From Oceanicella sp. SM1341 (GTDB lineage Bacteria; Pseudomonadota; Alphaproteobacteria; Rhodobacterales; Rhodobacteraceae): a stretch of 64,000 bases of DNA. Within the stretch, counting starts at the first letter, position 1; each line of letters begins with the position of its first letter. The notes beneath the pieces were generated by a model, which was given only the letters and a program-made list of their open reading frames with translations, was not told where the DNA came from and did no database searches. The position numbers were made by a program, and so were the translations under genes. This document shows positions 16,646 through 25,040 of this stretch, in pieces. The stretch covers positions 181,060 through 245,059 of the forward strand of contig NZ_QRGC01000004.1 of assembly GCF_003448965.1 (NCBI RefSeq). The letters run 5' to 3'.

Positions 16646-16706
16646 TCCCGGGCCTGACCCGGGACCTCTGCCGCCCCGCCCGGGAGGCCCCGGGTCAGGC
16701 CCGGGG
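16646..16706 (+). promoter_or_regulatory. Long inverted repeat between binding protein and ATPase genes
   Basis: TCCCGGGCCTGACCCGGGAC at 16646-16665 and its near-perfect inverse ending at 16706 form a stem of about 22 bp around a 15-nt loop. It lies between the first and second genes of the importer operon. Hairpins at this position commonly protect the 5' message or reduce read-through, giving more binding protein than membrane components. Confidence 0.7.
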
Positions 16707-16748
16707 CGCCTCGGCGCGGGGCCCCTCCCCTTCTCGCAACAGGACAGG

Positions 16749-17849
16749 ATGACGATGACCAAGGAGGTCGGGCTTTCCCATGTCACCGTGGAATTCGGTG
16801 ACTACACGGCCGTCGACGACGCGCATCTCACCATCGCCGGCGGCGAGTTCTTCTCCTTCCTCGGCCCCTCGGGCTGCGGCAAGACCACCATCCTGCGCTG
16901 CATCTCCGGCTTCCAGGAGCCCTCCTACGGCAAGCTGCTGATCGGCGGGCGTGACATGCGCGGCATCGGGCCCAACAAGCGCCCCACCGCGCTCATCTTC
17001 CAGAACCTCGCCCTGTTCCCGCTGATGAGCGTGGCCGAGAACATCGCCTTCCCGCTCGAGGTGCGCGGCGTGGGGAAGAAGGAACGCCGCCGCCGCGCCG
17101 ACGAACTGCTGGAGCTGATCGCCCTGCCCGGCCAGGGCGACAAGCGGGTCGATGCGCTCTCCGGCGGGCAGAAGCAGCGCGTGGCCATCGCCCGGGCACT
17201 GGCGGTGGAGCCCGACATCCTGCTGCTCGACGAGCCGCTCTCCGCCCTCGACCTCAAGCTGCGCCAGCACATGCGCACCGAGCTGCGCGCCATCCAGAAG
17301 CAGGTCGGCCTCACCTTCATCTACATCACCCATGACCAGGGCGAGGCGCTCACCATGTCCGACCGCGTGGCGGTGATGAGCCGGGGGAAAATCCAGCAGG
17401 TGGCCGACCCCGCGACGGTCTACAACGCCCCCGCGACCGGCTTCGTCGCCTCCTTCGTGGGCGAGAACAACATGTTCGAGGGCCGGATCGCCGCCCCCGC
17501 CGGCCCCGACGGCACGGCGGAGGTCGACCTCGGCCTCGGCGCCAGGGTGCGCGTGCAGGCCGCCCCCGGCCTCGGTGCGGGCGAGGCGGTGCAGGTCTTC
17601 GTGCGACCCGAGGCGCTCGAGCCCGGCGGCACCGCGCCGAACCGGCTCACCGCCCGGCTGGAGAAGGTGGAATTCGAGGGCGCCATGCGCCACCTCCTGC
17701 TGCGCGCGGCCGACGGCACGGCGCTGCGCGTGTCGCAGGTCAACACCGGCGGCGATGCCGGCCCCGGCCCCGATGCGCCGGTCGAGCTGGGCTTCGCGCC
17801 TGCGCAAGCCATCGCCCTGCCCCCCTCCGAACTGGCGCGCGCCGGATGA
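16749..17849 (+). CDS. Polyamine-type ABC transporter ATP-binding protein (PotA-like)
   Basis: A 366-residue ABC ATPase with a C-terminal TOBE domain. Walker A is in [13 protein letters not shown], the signature in LSGGQKQRVAIARAL, Walker B in ILLLDEPLSALD and the H-loop in ITHDQGEA. TOBE follows from about residue 270 (VFVRPEALEPGG). The start at 16749 follows an AGGACAGG-like ribosome-binding site. The stop overlaps the next permease (ATGA). Confidence 0.92.
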   Translation: MTMTKEVGLSHVTVEFGDYTAVDDAHLTIAGGEFFSFLGPSGCGKTTILRCISGFQEPSYGKLLIGGRDMRGIGPNKRPTALIFQNLALFPLMSVAENIAFPLEVRGVGKKERRRRADELLELIALPGQGDKRVDALSGGQKQRVAIARALAVEPDILLLDEPLSALDLKLRQHMRTELRAIQKQVGLTFIYITHDQGEALTMSDRVAVMSRGKIQQVADPATVYNAPATGFVASFVGENNMFEGRIAAPAGPDGTAEVDLGLGARVRVQAAPGLGAGEAVQVFVRPEALEPGGTAPNRLTARLEKVEFEGAMRHLLLRAADGTALRVSQVNTGGDAGPGPDAPVELGFAPAQAIALPPSELARAG

Positions 17850-18775
17850 AGCCGCGCGGCAGCCTCTCCGCCTTCGCCGAGCGCAACGGCATTCCCGTCA
17901 CGCTCTACCTGCTCACCTGCGTGGGCATCTGGGTGTTCCTGCTGGTGCTGCTGCCCCAGGTCACCATGCTCGACTACTCGTTCCGCGCCAACCTGCCGCC
18001 CTCGAAGGTGGGCGGGCCGGAGGATGTCTACACGCTCGAGCATTACCGCTACTTCCTGCTCGGCTCCTCGGCAAACCCCGACGGCTGGAACGCGCTCGAC
18101 ATCGGCGTGCTGGTGAAAACCCTCGTCGCGGCGCTGTTCGTCACCCTCTTCGACCTCGCGATCTGCTACCCCGTGGCCTTCCTGCTCGCCAAGGGCGTGC
18201 GCGGCGGCGGCGCGCGGCTGCTGATCCTCGCCCTCATCGTGCCCTTCTGGGTGAACGAGATCCTGCGCGCCTTCGCCTTCCGCATCCTGTTCGGCGCCAC
18301 CGGCGTGCTCAACGAGACCGGCATGATGCTGGGCCTGTGGGAGGCGCCGATCGACTTCATCGGCTCCGACGTGGCGCTCTACGCCGGCCTCGGCTATGCC
18401 TATATCCTGCTGATGATCTTCCCGCTCTACAACGCCATCGAGAGCCTCGATTCCAACCAGCTGGAGGCGGCGCGGGACATGGGGGCGAGCTGGGCCCAGG
18501 TGCACCGCCGCGTGGTGATCCCCTACGCCAAGCCCGGCATCGCCTCGGGCTGCACCATGGTGTTCATGCTCTCGGCCGGCGCGCTCGCCGCGCCGCAGAT
18601 CCTCGGCGGGCCGTCGAACCTGTGGTTCACCCAGCTGGTCTACCAATGGTTCAACTCGGGCGGAAACTGGCCGCGCGGCTCGGCCTATGCCATCATCCTG
18701 CTGGTGGTCTGCGTGGGCTTCGTGATGTTCATGATGCGGGTGTTCCGCGTCTCCATCGGGGCGATCGGACGATGA
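17846..18775 (+). CDS. Polyamine-type ABC transporter permease (PotB-like)
   Basis: A 309-residue BPD_transp_1 permease with about six membrane segments. The EAA-type coupling loop is seen in LEAARDMGASWAQVHRRVV. The N-terminal segment GIWVFLLVLLPQVTMLDYS and a large periplasmic loop are typical of PotB. It is joined by 4-nt overlaps to the ATPase upstream and the second permease downstream. Confidence 0.9.
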   Translation: MKPRGSLSAFAERNGIPVTLYLLTCVGIWVFLLVLLPQVTMLDYSFRANLPPSKVGGPEDVYTLEHYRYFLLGSSANPDGWNALDIGVLVKTLVAALFVTLFDLAICYPVAFLLAKGVRGGGARLLILALIVPFWVNEILRAFAFRILFGATGVLNETGMMLGLWEAPIDFIGSDVALYAGLGYAYILLMIFPLYNAIESLDSNQLEAARDMGASWAQVHRRVVIPYAKPGIASGCTMVFMLSAGALAAPQILGGPSNLWFTQLVYQWFNSGGNWPRGSAYAIILLVVCVGFVMFMMRVFRVSIGAIGR

Positions 18776-19995
18776 GGGGCCGGCTGCTCACCGGGGGTTA
18801 CCTGCTCCTGTTCTTCGCCTATCTCTTCGGGCCGCTGGTGATCATGATCGGCACGGCGTTCAACTCCGCCGGCTTCCCGCGCCTCAGCCCGTGGGAGTGT
18901 TTCACCACCAACTGGTTCGGCCGGCTGCTGGCGGATGACCGCCTGCTCACGGGCCTGGGAAACTCGCTCCTGATCGGGCTCGGGGTGGTGATCGTCTCCA
19001 CCCCCATCGGCCTCGCCGCGGCGCTGATGCTCTCCCAGGTGGGGGCGAAGCTGCGCGCCACGCTCTACACCATCTTCATCGCGCCGATCCTCGTGCCCGG
19101 CGTGGTGATCGGCCTCTCCACCCTGATCTTCTGGGACCGGGTGGGCGGCGCGCTCGACGCGGGCTACGACACGCTGTTCTACGACGGGTTCTTCCTCACC
19201 ATCCTCGGCCAGGTCACCTTCATCTCGGCCTACTCGATGCTGGTGTTCCTCTCGCGCCTGCAGCGCTTCGACCCCACGCTCACCGAGGCGGCCCTCGACA
19301 TGGGCGCCACCCCGACACAGGCCTTCGTGAAGATCCTGCTGCCCTTCGTGGCGCCGGCCATCGGCTCGGCCGCGGTGCTCGCCTTCCTCGCCTCGATGGA
19401 GAACTACAACACCACCGTCTTCACCGTGGTCTCGGAAAGCACCTTCACCACCGTGCTCGCCTCCAAGGTGCGCTACGGCATCGACCCCTCGATCTCCGCC
19501 ATCGCGGTGATCATCGTGGGCCTCACCCTGATGGCCGCCCTCACCTACGAGGCGGCCCAGCAGCGCACGGCACTGGCCGGGCGCATCGCCGGCAACCCCG
19601 TGCTGCGCCGGCTGATGCACCCCGCGCCGGTGGGGCTCTTGCTCGTGGTGCTGGCGGGCGTGGCGGTCTGGGGTGGCTCGAGGGTGGATTCCTCGGCCTG
19701 CGAGGCACAGGTGCTGGAGGAGAAACGCGCCCTGCAGGAGCAGTACCGCACGGCCCCCACTCCTTCCAGCCCCGCGCCCGACACGCCGGCTGCGCCGCGT
19801 GACGGCGGGGCCGCCCCGGCCTCGCCCTTCAGCCCGGGCAATCTCGCGCCGGGCGGCGATGGCGGGGAGGCCCCCTCCCCTGCCGCGCCGGCATCGCCCT
19901 TCGCCCCCGGCAACCTGGCGCCGGGGGGCGGGGAGGAGAGCGAGGCACCAGCCTCGCCCTTCGCGCCGGGCAACCTCGCCCCGGGCAGCGACTAG
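18772..19995 (+). CDS. Polyamine-type ABC transporter permease (PotC-like) with extra TM helix and repeat tail
   Basis: A 407-residue protein. Residues 1-280 are an ordinary PotC-type permease (coupling loop EAALDMGATPTQAFVKILLP). Unlike the family, it continues with a further hydrophobic helix (PVGLLLVVLAGVAVWGG, about 286-302), a short charged helix (EAQVLEEKRALQEQYR) and a low-complexity tail of about 90 residues. In the tail SPFAPGNLAPG occurs three times. If the normal permease ends inside the cell, the extra helix would put the tail in the periplasm. The start at 18772 gives an ATGA overlap with the upstream permease. The stop shares its bases with the stop of the opposite DUF533 gene. 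Confidence 0.88.
   Translation: MRGRLLTGGYLLLFFAYLFGPLVIMIGTAFNSAGFPRLSPWECFTTNWFGRLLADDRLLTGLGNSLLIGLGVVIVSTPIGLAAALMLSQVGAKLRATLYTIFIAPILVPGVVIGLSTLIFWDRVGGALDAGYDTLFYDGFFLTILGQVTFISAYSMLVFLSRLQRFDPTLTEAALDMGATPTQAFVKILLPFVAPAIGSAAVLAFLASMENYNTTVFTVVSESTFTTVLASKVRYGIDPSISAIAVIIVGLTLMAALTYEAAQQRTALAGRIAGNPVLRRLMHPAPVGLLLVVLAGVAVWGGSRVDSSACEAQVLEEKRALQEQYRTAPTPSSPAPDTPAAPRDGGAAPASPFSPGNLAPGGDGGEAPSPAAPASPFAPGNLAPGGGEESEAPASPFAPGNLAPGSD
19814..19989 (+). repeat. Three in-frame repeats coding for SPFxPGNLAPG
   Basis: Copies begin near 19814, 19886 and 19947 in the tail of the PotC-like permease. The shared core is CCTCGCCCTTC followed by a CCGGGCAA(C/T)CT segment. The first copy has SPFSPGNLAPGG, the others SPFAPGNLAPG. 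Confidence 0.85.
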
Positions 19996-20717
19996 GCGCC
20001 GAGCCCGCTGCGTGCCGCCTCGGCCTCGTGGTCGAGGTGGTCGCGCAGGCCGGCGGGCAGGTCGAGCTGCCGGGCGAGATCGTCGAGGTAGCGCCGCTCC
20101 TCCGGCGTGTCCGGGTCCACCGCCAGCACCGAGGCGAGGTAGATCTCGGCGCGCTGCTCGGTGGTGCGGGCCAGCCGGGCCACCGAGGCGGGGTCCGACG
20201 GTTCGGAGAACAGGTCGAACAGCGCCGCCTTCTCCTCCGCCCCGAGGCCGAGCTCGCGGATCTGGTCGCGGATGCGGCCGTGCTCCTCGCGGTCGATGTG
20301 ATCGTCGGACTTCGCGGCGGAAATCATCGCGCGCATCAGCGCGATGCGGAAATCCTGGCCGCCGGCATCGCTGTCGTTGTCCACGTCGAAGCCGCTGCCT
20401 GGCGGCGGCGCGGGCAGGCTGCGCGGCTGCTCCTGCGGGGCGGCGGCCTTGTTGCCCTGCCAGTCGCGGTAGGCCTTGTAGGCAAGCCCGCCCACCGCGG
20501 CCATTCCGCCGTATTTCAACGCCTTGCCGCCCAGCTTGCGGCCGGTCTTGGTGCCCAGCACGAGGGCGATCAGCCCGCCTGCCGCCGCACCCCCCGCCAG
20601 CCCGCCGGGCAGGCCGGAGCCCTGGCCGCGCCCGGCCGCGGCATCCTCACGCCCCGCGCTGCCGCCCTTGCCGCTGCCCGCGCCGAGGAACCCTTCAAGA
20701 AGCCTGTTAACGTCCAT
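19992..20717 (-). CDS. DUF533 (YebE-type) inner-membrane protein
   Basis: A 241-residue protein. The N-terminal half is Gly/Ala-rich with a probable membrane segment (GGLAGGAAAGGLIALVLGT), followed by a Lys/Gly-rich stretch and a proline-rich linker. The C-terminal half is a TerB-like helical domain (FRIALMRAMISAAKSDDHID). This order matches the DUF533 family, whose function is unknown. The start at 20717 (MDVNRLLEGFLGAG) fits the family. The gene is convergent with the permease, and their TAG stops overlap in a CTAG at 19992-19995. Confidence 0.85.
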   Translation of the reverse strand: MDVNRLLEGFLGAGSGKGGSAGREDAAAGRGQGSGLPGGLAGGAAAGGLIALVLGTKTGRKLGGKALKYGGMAAVGGLAYKAYRDWQGNKAAAPQEQPRSLPAPPPGSGFDVDNDSDAGGQDFRIALMRAMISAAKSDDHIDREEHGRIRDQIRELGLGAEEKAALFDLFSEPSDPASVARLARTTEQRAEIYLASVLAVDPDTPEERRYLDDLARQLDLPAGLRDHLDHEAEAARSGLGA

Positions 20718-20835
20718 GAGCAAGTCGCCTCCCGGTTGTTGAACATGCAGGGGAGTTATGGAGCACCCCCCTGCCCCGCAAGGGAAGCTCTTGCCGCACC
20801 CCGGCGCGCGGGATGCGGCCCAAGGCCCCGGCCGC

Positions 20836-21834
20836 TCAGGCCGCGCGGGGCAGCGCCACCGCGTCCGAGAGCAGCTCGAAAGAGCGCAGCCGTGCGCCGT
20901 GATCATGCACCGGGCCGGAGACGATCACCTCGTCCGCGCGGGTGCGGGCGATGAAACCGTCGAGCCCGGCCTTCGCCTCGGCCGGCGTGCCGATGAACGA
21001 ACAGGACAACGTGTGCTCCAGCAGCCGCAGCGCCGAGGGGTCGAGGGTGGAGAGGTAATCCGCCTTCGGCCGCGGCAGCAGCCCGGGCCGGCCGGAGCGC
21101 AGGTTCACGAAGGCCTGCTGCTGGGAGGTGAAGAGCTCGGCCGCCTCCGCGCCGCTCTCCGCGGTCACCACGTTGCAGGCCACCATCACGTAGGGCTCGG
21201 CGAGGTACTCCGAGGGCTGGAAGCGCTCGCGGTAGAGGGCGATGGCGTCGTCCAGCGCCTGCGGGGCGAAATGCGAGGCGAAGGCGTATGGCAGGCCCAG
21301 CAGGGCGGCGAGCTGCGCGCCGTAGAGGCTGGAGCCGAGGATCCACACGTTCACGTCGAGCCCCGCACCGGGCACGGCGCGGATCGGCTGTCCGGGCGCG
21401 GCCGGCTTGAAGAAGCCCAGCAGTTCCACCACGTCGTCGGGGAAACGGTCGGCCGCGGCCATCAGGTCGCGCCGCATCGCCATGGCGGTGCGCTGGTCGG
21501 TGCCCGGCGCGCGGCCCAGCCCGAGGTCCACCCGGCCGGGGTGCAGGGCAGCGAGCGTGCCGAACTGCTCGGCGATGATCAGCGGCGCATGGTTGGGCAG
21601 CATGATGCCCCCTGCCCCGATGCGGATGGTCTTCGTGCCGGAGGCGACATGGGCCAGCGCCACGGCGGTGGCGGCGCTGGCGATACCGGGCATGTTGTGG
21701 TGCTCGGCCATCCAGAAGCGGTGATAGCCCCAGGCCTCGGCATGGCGCGCGAGGTCGAGACTGTTGCGCAGGGCCGAGCCGGCATCGGAGCCGTCGGGTA
21801 CAGGCGCGAGATCGAGGATCGAGAGACGGGTCAT
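20836..21834 (-). CDS. LLM-class flavin-dependent oxidoreductase (MsnO8-like)
   Basis: A 332-residue bacterial-luciferase-like monooxygenase. Characteristic segments are [17 protein letters not shown] at the N-terminus, [17 protein letters not shown] and [12 protein letters not shown]. The family uses reduced flavin from a separate reductase. Substrates are generally unknown for this subgroup. The start at 21834 agrees with the family N-terminus. It is divergent from nikR. Confidence 0.88.
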   Translation of the reverse strand: MTRLSILDLAPVPDGSDAGSALRNSLDLARHAEAWGYHRFWMAEHHNMPGIASAATAVALAHVASGTKTIRIGAGGIMLPNHAPLIIAEQFGTLAALHPGRVDLGLGRAPGTDQRTAMAMRRDLMAAADRFPDDVVELLGFFKPAAPGQPIRAVPGAGLDVNVWILGSSLYGAQLAALLGLPYAFASHFAPQALDDAIALYRERFQPSEYLAEPYVMVACNVVTAESGAEAAELFTSQQQAFVNLRSGRPGLLPRPKADYLSTLDPSALRLLEHTLSCSFIGTPAEAKAGLDGFIARTRADEVIVSGPVHDHGARLRSFELLSDAVALPRAA

Positions 21835-21971
21835 GAGATGAGAGTAGTGTGCATACGCACGCTTTTCCAGAGCCCGCTGCACCGCCGCCGCACGCGTGCT
21901 ATAGCGGTGGCGAAGAGCGCCGGCGCTCCGGGCCCCCGGGCCCGGCCGCCCCGCCGAGCCGGAGAGGACGC

Positions 21972-22424
21972 ATGCAGAGAATTACCGTTTCGCTCGATGA
22001 CGAGATCGTCGAGATGATCGACCGGTTCATGACCCGGCGCGGGGCCACGAACCGCTCCGAGGCGCTGCGCGACATGGTGCGCGCCGCCGCCGCGCAGGAC
22101 ACGCTGGAGGACACGGCGGACGACAGCCCCTGCGTGGCCACGCTGAGCTACGTCTACGACCACGAGCGCCGCGACCTCACCCGCCGGGTGAACACCGCCC
22201 ATCACCACCGGCACGATCTCTCGGTGGCCACCATGCACGTGCATCTCGACCACGGCACCTGCCTGGAGGTGTCGGTGCTCAAGGGCCCGGCCGCCGAGCT
22301 GCGCGGCCTCGCCGACGAGGTCACCAACGAGCGCGGGGTGCGCCATGGCCGCCTGCACGTGCTGCCGCAGGAACTGGAGCCGGGGGAACCGCACAGCCAC
22401 GCGGAAACCGAGAAACGAAACTGA
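21972..22424 (+). CDS. nikR: NikR-like nickel-responsive regulator
   Basis: A 150-residue regulator. An N-terminal ribbon-helix-helix ([20 protein letters not shown], residues 1-45) is followed by an ACT-like metal-binding domain. The nickel ligands of NikR are recognisable: a His cluster in [10 protein letters not shown], HxH in MHVHLDH and Cys in GTCLEV. NikR represses nickel uptake genes when nickel is sufficient; no nickel transporter is in this window. The tail is His/Glu-rich and slightly extended. The start at 21972 follows GGAGAGG. Confidence 0.93.
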   Translation: MQRITVSLDDEIVEMIDRFMTRRGATNRSEALRDMVRAAAAQDTLEDTADDSPCVATLSYVYDHERRDLTRRVNTAHHHRHDLSVATMHVHLDHGTCLEVSVLKGPAAELRGLADEVTNERGVRHGRLHVLPQELEPGEPHSHAETEKRN

Positions 22425-22467
22425 GGCGCGACACGCTTTCGCCAACGCATGAAGGCACGGGATTTTC

Positions 22468-23193
22468 TCACGAATCCCGGCCGGCCGAATTGACCCCGAT
22501 GCGCAGGCGAACGGCCTCTTCCGCGGCATCGGAGGCCACGCGCTCGAGCCTGTCGCGCAGGTGGATGTCGACATAGCCGGCCACGAAGGCCGAGGGCGCG
22601 CCGAGGCGCAGCTCCCCCGCTTCCATCGCCTCGAAGCGCAGCCCGGCGAACCAGCTTCGGAACAGGCCGGGGTCTTCCTGGCGCAGGCGGCGGCAGATGC
22701 CGGCCCAGAACGGGTCCTGCCCCTCTTCCGCCGGTGCCTCGCCCTCGGCCGGGAAGAGCGGAACCACCTTGGGCGCGGGGGCCGCCTCCGGCGCCGCTCC
22801 GCCGCGCGAGGCCTCCATGCGCTCCACGTAATCCGTGCCCACCTTGTGCCAGCCCTCGGCCGTCACCCGCTCGATGCCGGTATGGTCGAGCCGGTACACG
22901 GCCACCCTGCCCCGGGCCGCCGGGCGCTTCACATCGATCAGCCCGGCCTCGCGCAGCCGCTTCAGCTCGCGCTTCGCCGTGCGCTCGTCGACCGACCACA
23001 GCCGGGCGAGATCGCGGCAGCCGATGGAAATCTCGTCGGCCTGCCAGTTGTAGCGCGCCGTGATCATCGCGATCAGGCGCAGGGTCGTGGTGCGTCGCGC
23101 CGGTGCGCCGGACAGACCGAGCACGGCAAGCGCCGTGAGAAGGTCGTATTTCCGCACCGGGGCCGTGCTGCCCGTCAGTCGGTTCGTCGTCAT
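22468..23193 (-). CDS. DnaA-like plasmid replication initiator
   Basis: A 241-residue protein. Residues about 40-110 form a winged-helix DNA-binding region (ISIGCRDLARLWSVDERTAK). The last 80 residues resemble the DnaA N-terminal domain (FWAGICRRLRQEDPGLFRSW and LRLGAPSAFVAGYVDIHLRD). The AAA+ ATPase part of chromosomal DnaA is missing, so this is not the housekeeping initiator. It is divergent from parA across an AT-richer region with repeats. The set matches the DnaA-like replicon class described for Rhodobacterales plasmids and chromids. The assignment as initiator is inference from domain content and location. Confidence 0.8.
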   Translation of the reverse strand: MTTNRLTGSTAPVRKYDLLTALAVLGLSGAPARRTTTLRLIAMITARYNWQADEISIGCRDLARLWSVDERTAKRELKRLREAGLIDVKRPAARGRVAVYRLDHTGIERVTAEGWHKVGTDYVERMEASRGGAAPEAAPAPKVVPLFPAEGEAPAEEGQDPFWAGICRRLRQEDPGLFRSWFAGLRFEAMEAGELRLGAPSAFVAGYVDIHLRDRLERVASDAAEEAVRLRIGVNSAGRDS

Positions 23194-23717
23194 GCCTGTA
23201 CCTGCCCGCGCCGGGCTTCATCGGCCCGGTCGTTCCTTGGTGCGCCGCATCGCCCCCGGGCCCTGCCCTTGCGGGCCGGCCCCTCCGTTCCACCTCTGTC
23301 TGTCCCTGGCGGGACGGGCGGTTCTGCTCTGCCGGAGAGCGGTTTGGGGCTAAACTGGGGCCCTGACCGTCCCGAGGATTCGCGGCATCTCGTTTGTTGG
23401 CAAAATTAGGCGGGTTTTCCCGTTCTTTGTCAACAGGCATCGGAAAACGGGTTTTCCCGCTCTTTCCAAAAAAGATCGAAAAAATCAGGATTATTGGTAA
23501 TGGGGGACAGGCTGCGTGTCACCTTATCAATGGTTTGCTGTCACCTCAACAGGGTCGATCCCGCCCGGCCTGTCACCTCATCTGCGGCGAATGGCAGTTT
23601 TCTCCCGTATTTTGCCGTGATGAGGCGAAACGCGCGAAATTTGCATTTTCCCGTTTGGCCGAGAGTCGATTTCGCGTTATTGCTTGTGCGAGCAGAAATA
23701 ACACGAGGCACCCTCCG
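23194..23717. other. Probable replication origin region
   Basis: This region between the initiator and parA is clearly AT-richer than its surroundings at about 23390-23710. It contains two copies of CGGGTTTTCCCG (23411 and about 23448), the second part of a perfect inverted repeat GGAAAACGGGTTTTCC (23442-23457). A-tracts (AAAAAA) follow at about 23468-23484. Three direct repeats of the TGTCACCT type and further TTTTCCCG-like motifs (about 23595-23660) complete it. A weak DnaA-box-like TTGTCAACA is at about 23427. Such structure next to an initiator and parAB is typical of an origin. Confidence 0.7.
23517..23580 (+). repeat. Three iteron-like direct repeats TGTCACCT(C/T)A
   Basis: TGTCACCTTA at 23517-23526, TGTCACCTCA at 23539-23548 and TGTCACCTCA at 23571-23580. 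Spacings are 22 and 32 bp, about two and three helical turns. They are good candidates for initiator-binding iterons. Confidence 0.7.
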
Positions 23718-25040
23718 ATGCAGGACCATTCTCATCTCCTGGCCATGAATGCGCGCTCGCTCGCGCAGCAGGCCGCCGTGCGCCGCGCCACCTTCTCACC
23801 CCAGGAAGTGAAGACGCTGAGGCCCTTCTCCATATGGGAGATGAGCCAGTTCATGTTCGACGTGCCGGCGGACACCATCCGCAAGAAGCTCGCCGACGAC
23901 CCCTCCCTGCCCCAGGGCACCACCTTCGAGGACGGCGGCCGCCAGCGCTGGTACTCGCTCGAGGAGATCAACGAGATCCGCCGCCGGGTGCGCTTTCGCG
24001 GCAAGTCGCTGTTGCCCGAGCGCCCGGGCGGCCGGGCGATCCGCATCGCGGTGTCGAACTTCAAGGGCGGCGTGGGCAAGACCGTGGTCGCCCAGCATTT
24101 CGCCAATGCCGCCGCCCTCGACGGCTACCGCGTGCTGGTGGTCGACTTCGACCCCCAGGCCACGATGACCCATTCCATGGGCCTCACCGAGGTGCGCGAG
24201 GAAAACACCGTCTGGGGCATCATGTGCCGTGACCTCTGCCGCGAGGCGGACCGCATCATGGCGAGCTACGACGACCCCGAGGAATGCCCCTACCCTTCCG
24301 CCGACGAGCTGCCGCGCGACGTGGTGGCCGTGGGCGCGCATCGGGTGCAGGATTTCATCCAGCCCACCTGCTGGCCCACCATCGACATCATCCCCTCCTG
24401 CGCCAACGCGGCCTTCGTGGAGTTCGCCTCCGCCCAGTACCGCTCGCTGCACAAGGCCTGGTCGTTCTTCGGCTGCGTGGCGCGCTACCTCGACGAGCTG
24501 CCGGACGACCAGTACGACATGATCATCTTCGACTGCCCGCCGGCCATCGGCTACCAGTCGCTCAACGCGGCCTTCGCGGCAGACATCCTCTACATCCCCT
24601 CGGGCCCCGGCTACTGGGAATACGATTCCACCACCAGCTTCCTCGGCCAGCTCGGCGACGCGATGGAGGACATCTCCACCGGCTTTGCCCAGATGGCCGA
24701 GGAATCCGGCCTCACCCTGCCCAAGCAGTTCATGGACGTGCGGGTGCTGATGACCCGTTTCGAGCCCTCGAACGACCTGCATGTCGCGATGCTCGGGGCC
24801 TTCCGCAACGTGTTCGGCGCCGATGTCTGCGCGCACCCGATCGAGATGACCCGGGCGGTCGAACAGTCCGGCCGCTTCCAGATGTCGGTCTACGAGCAGG
24901 ACTACCGGCAGATGACCCGCGAGACCTGGAAGCGCGCGCGGCTCTCCTTCGACCAGGCCTACTCGGAATTCCGCGACACGGTGCTGGCCCGCTGGCGCGA
25001 GGTCGGCCAAGGCAGCGCGGCGCGGAGGGCGGCACAATGA
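23718..25040 (+). CDS. parA: Partition ATPase ParA (RepA-like)
   Basis: A 440-residue plasmid-type ParA. The N-terminal 110 residues contain a MerR-like helix-turn-helix (FSIWEMSQFMFDVPADTIRK), typical of type Ia ParA proteins that repress their own operon. The deviant Walker A is in NFKGGVGKTVVAQHFA (about residues 114-129), followed by VVDFDPQATMTHSMG and IIFDCPPAIGYQS. The start at ATG 23718 is chosen because the sequence before it is origin-like and has no matching residues. The stop overlaps parB (ATGA). Confidence 0.93.
   Translation: MQDHSHLLAMNARSLAQQAAVRRATFSPQEVKTLRPFSIWEMSQFMFDVPADTIRKKLADDPSLPQGTTFEDGGRQRWYSLEEINEIRRRVRFRGKSLLPERPGGRAIRIAVSNFKGGVGKTVVAQHFANAAALDGYRVLVVDFDPQATMTHSMGLTEVREENTVWGIMCRDLCREADRIMASYDDPEECPYPSADELPRDVVAVGAHRVQDFIQPTCWPTIDIIPSCANAAFVEFASAQYRSLHKAWSFFGCVARYLDELPDDQYDMIIFDCPPAIGYQSLNAAFAADILYIPSGPGYWEYDSTTSFLGQLGDAMEDISTGFAQMAEESGLTLPKQFMDVRVLMTRFEPSNDLHVAMLGAFRNVFGADVCAHPIEMTRAVEQSGRFQMSVYEQDYRQMTRETWKRARLSFDQAYSEFRDTVLARWREVGQGSAARRAAQ

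Noticed and set aside
22468..23193. Chromosomal dnaA
   Set aside because: The protein lacks the AAA+ ATPase domain and the dnaA-type C-terminal DNA-binding domain and is only 241 residues long; it sits beside parAB.
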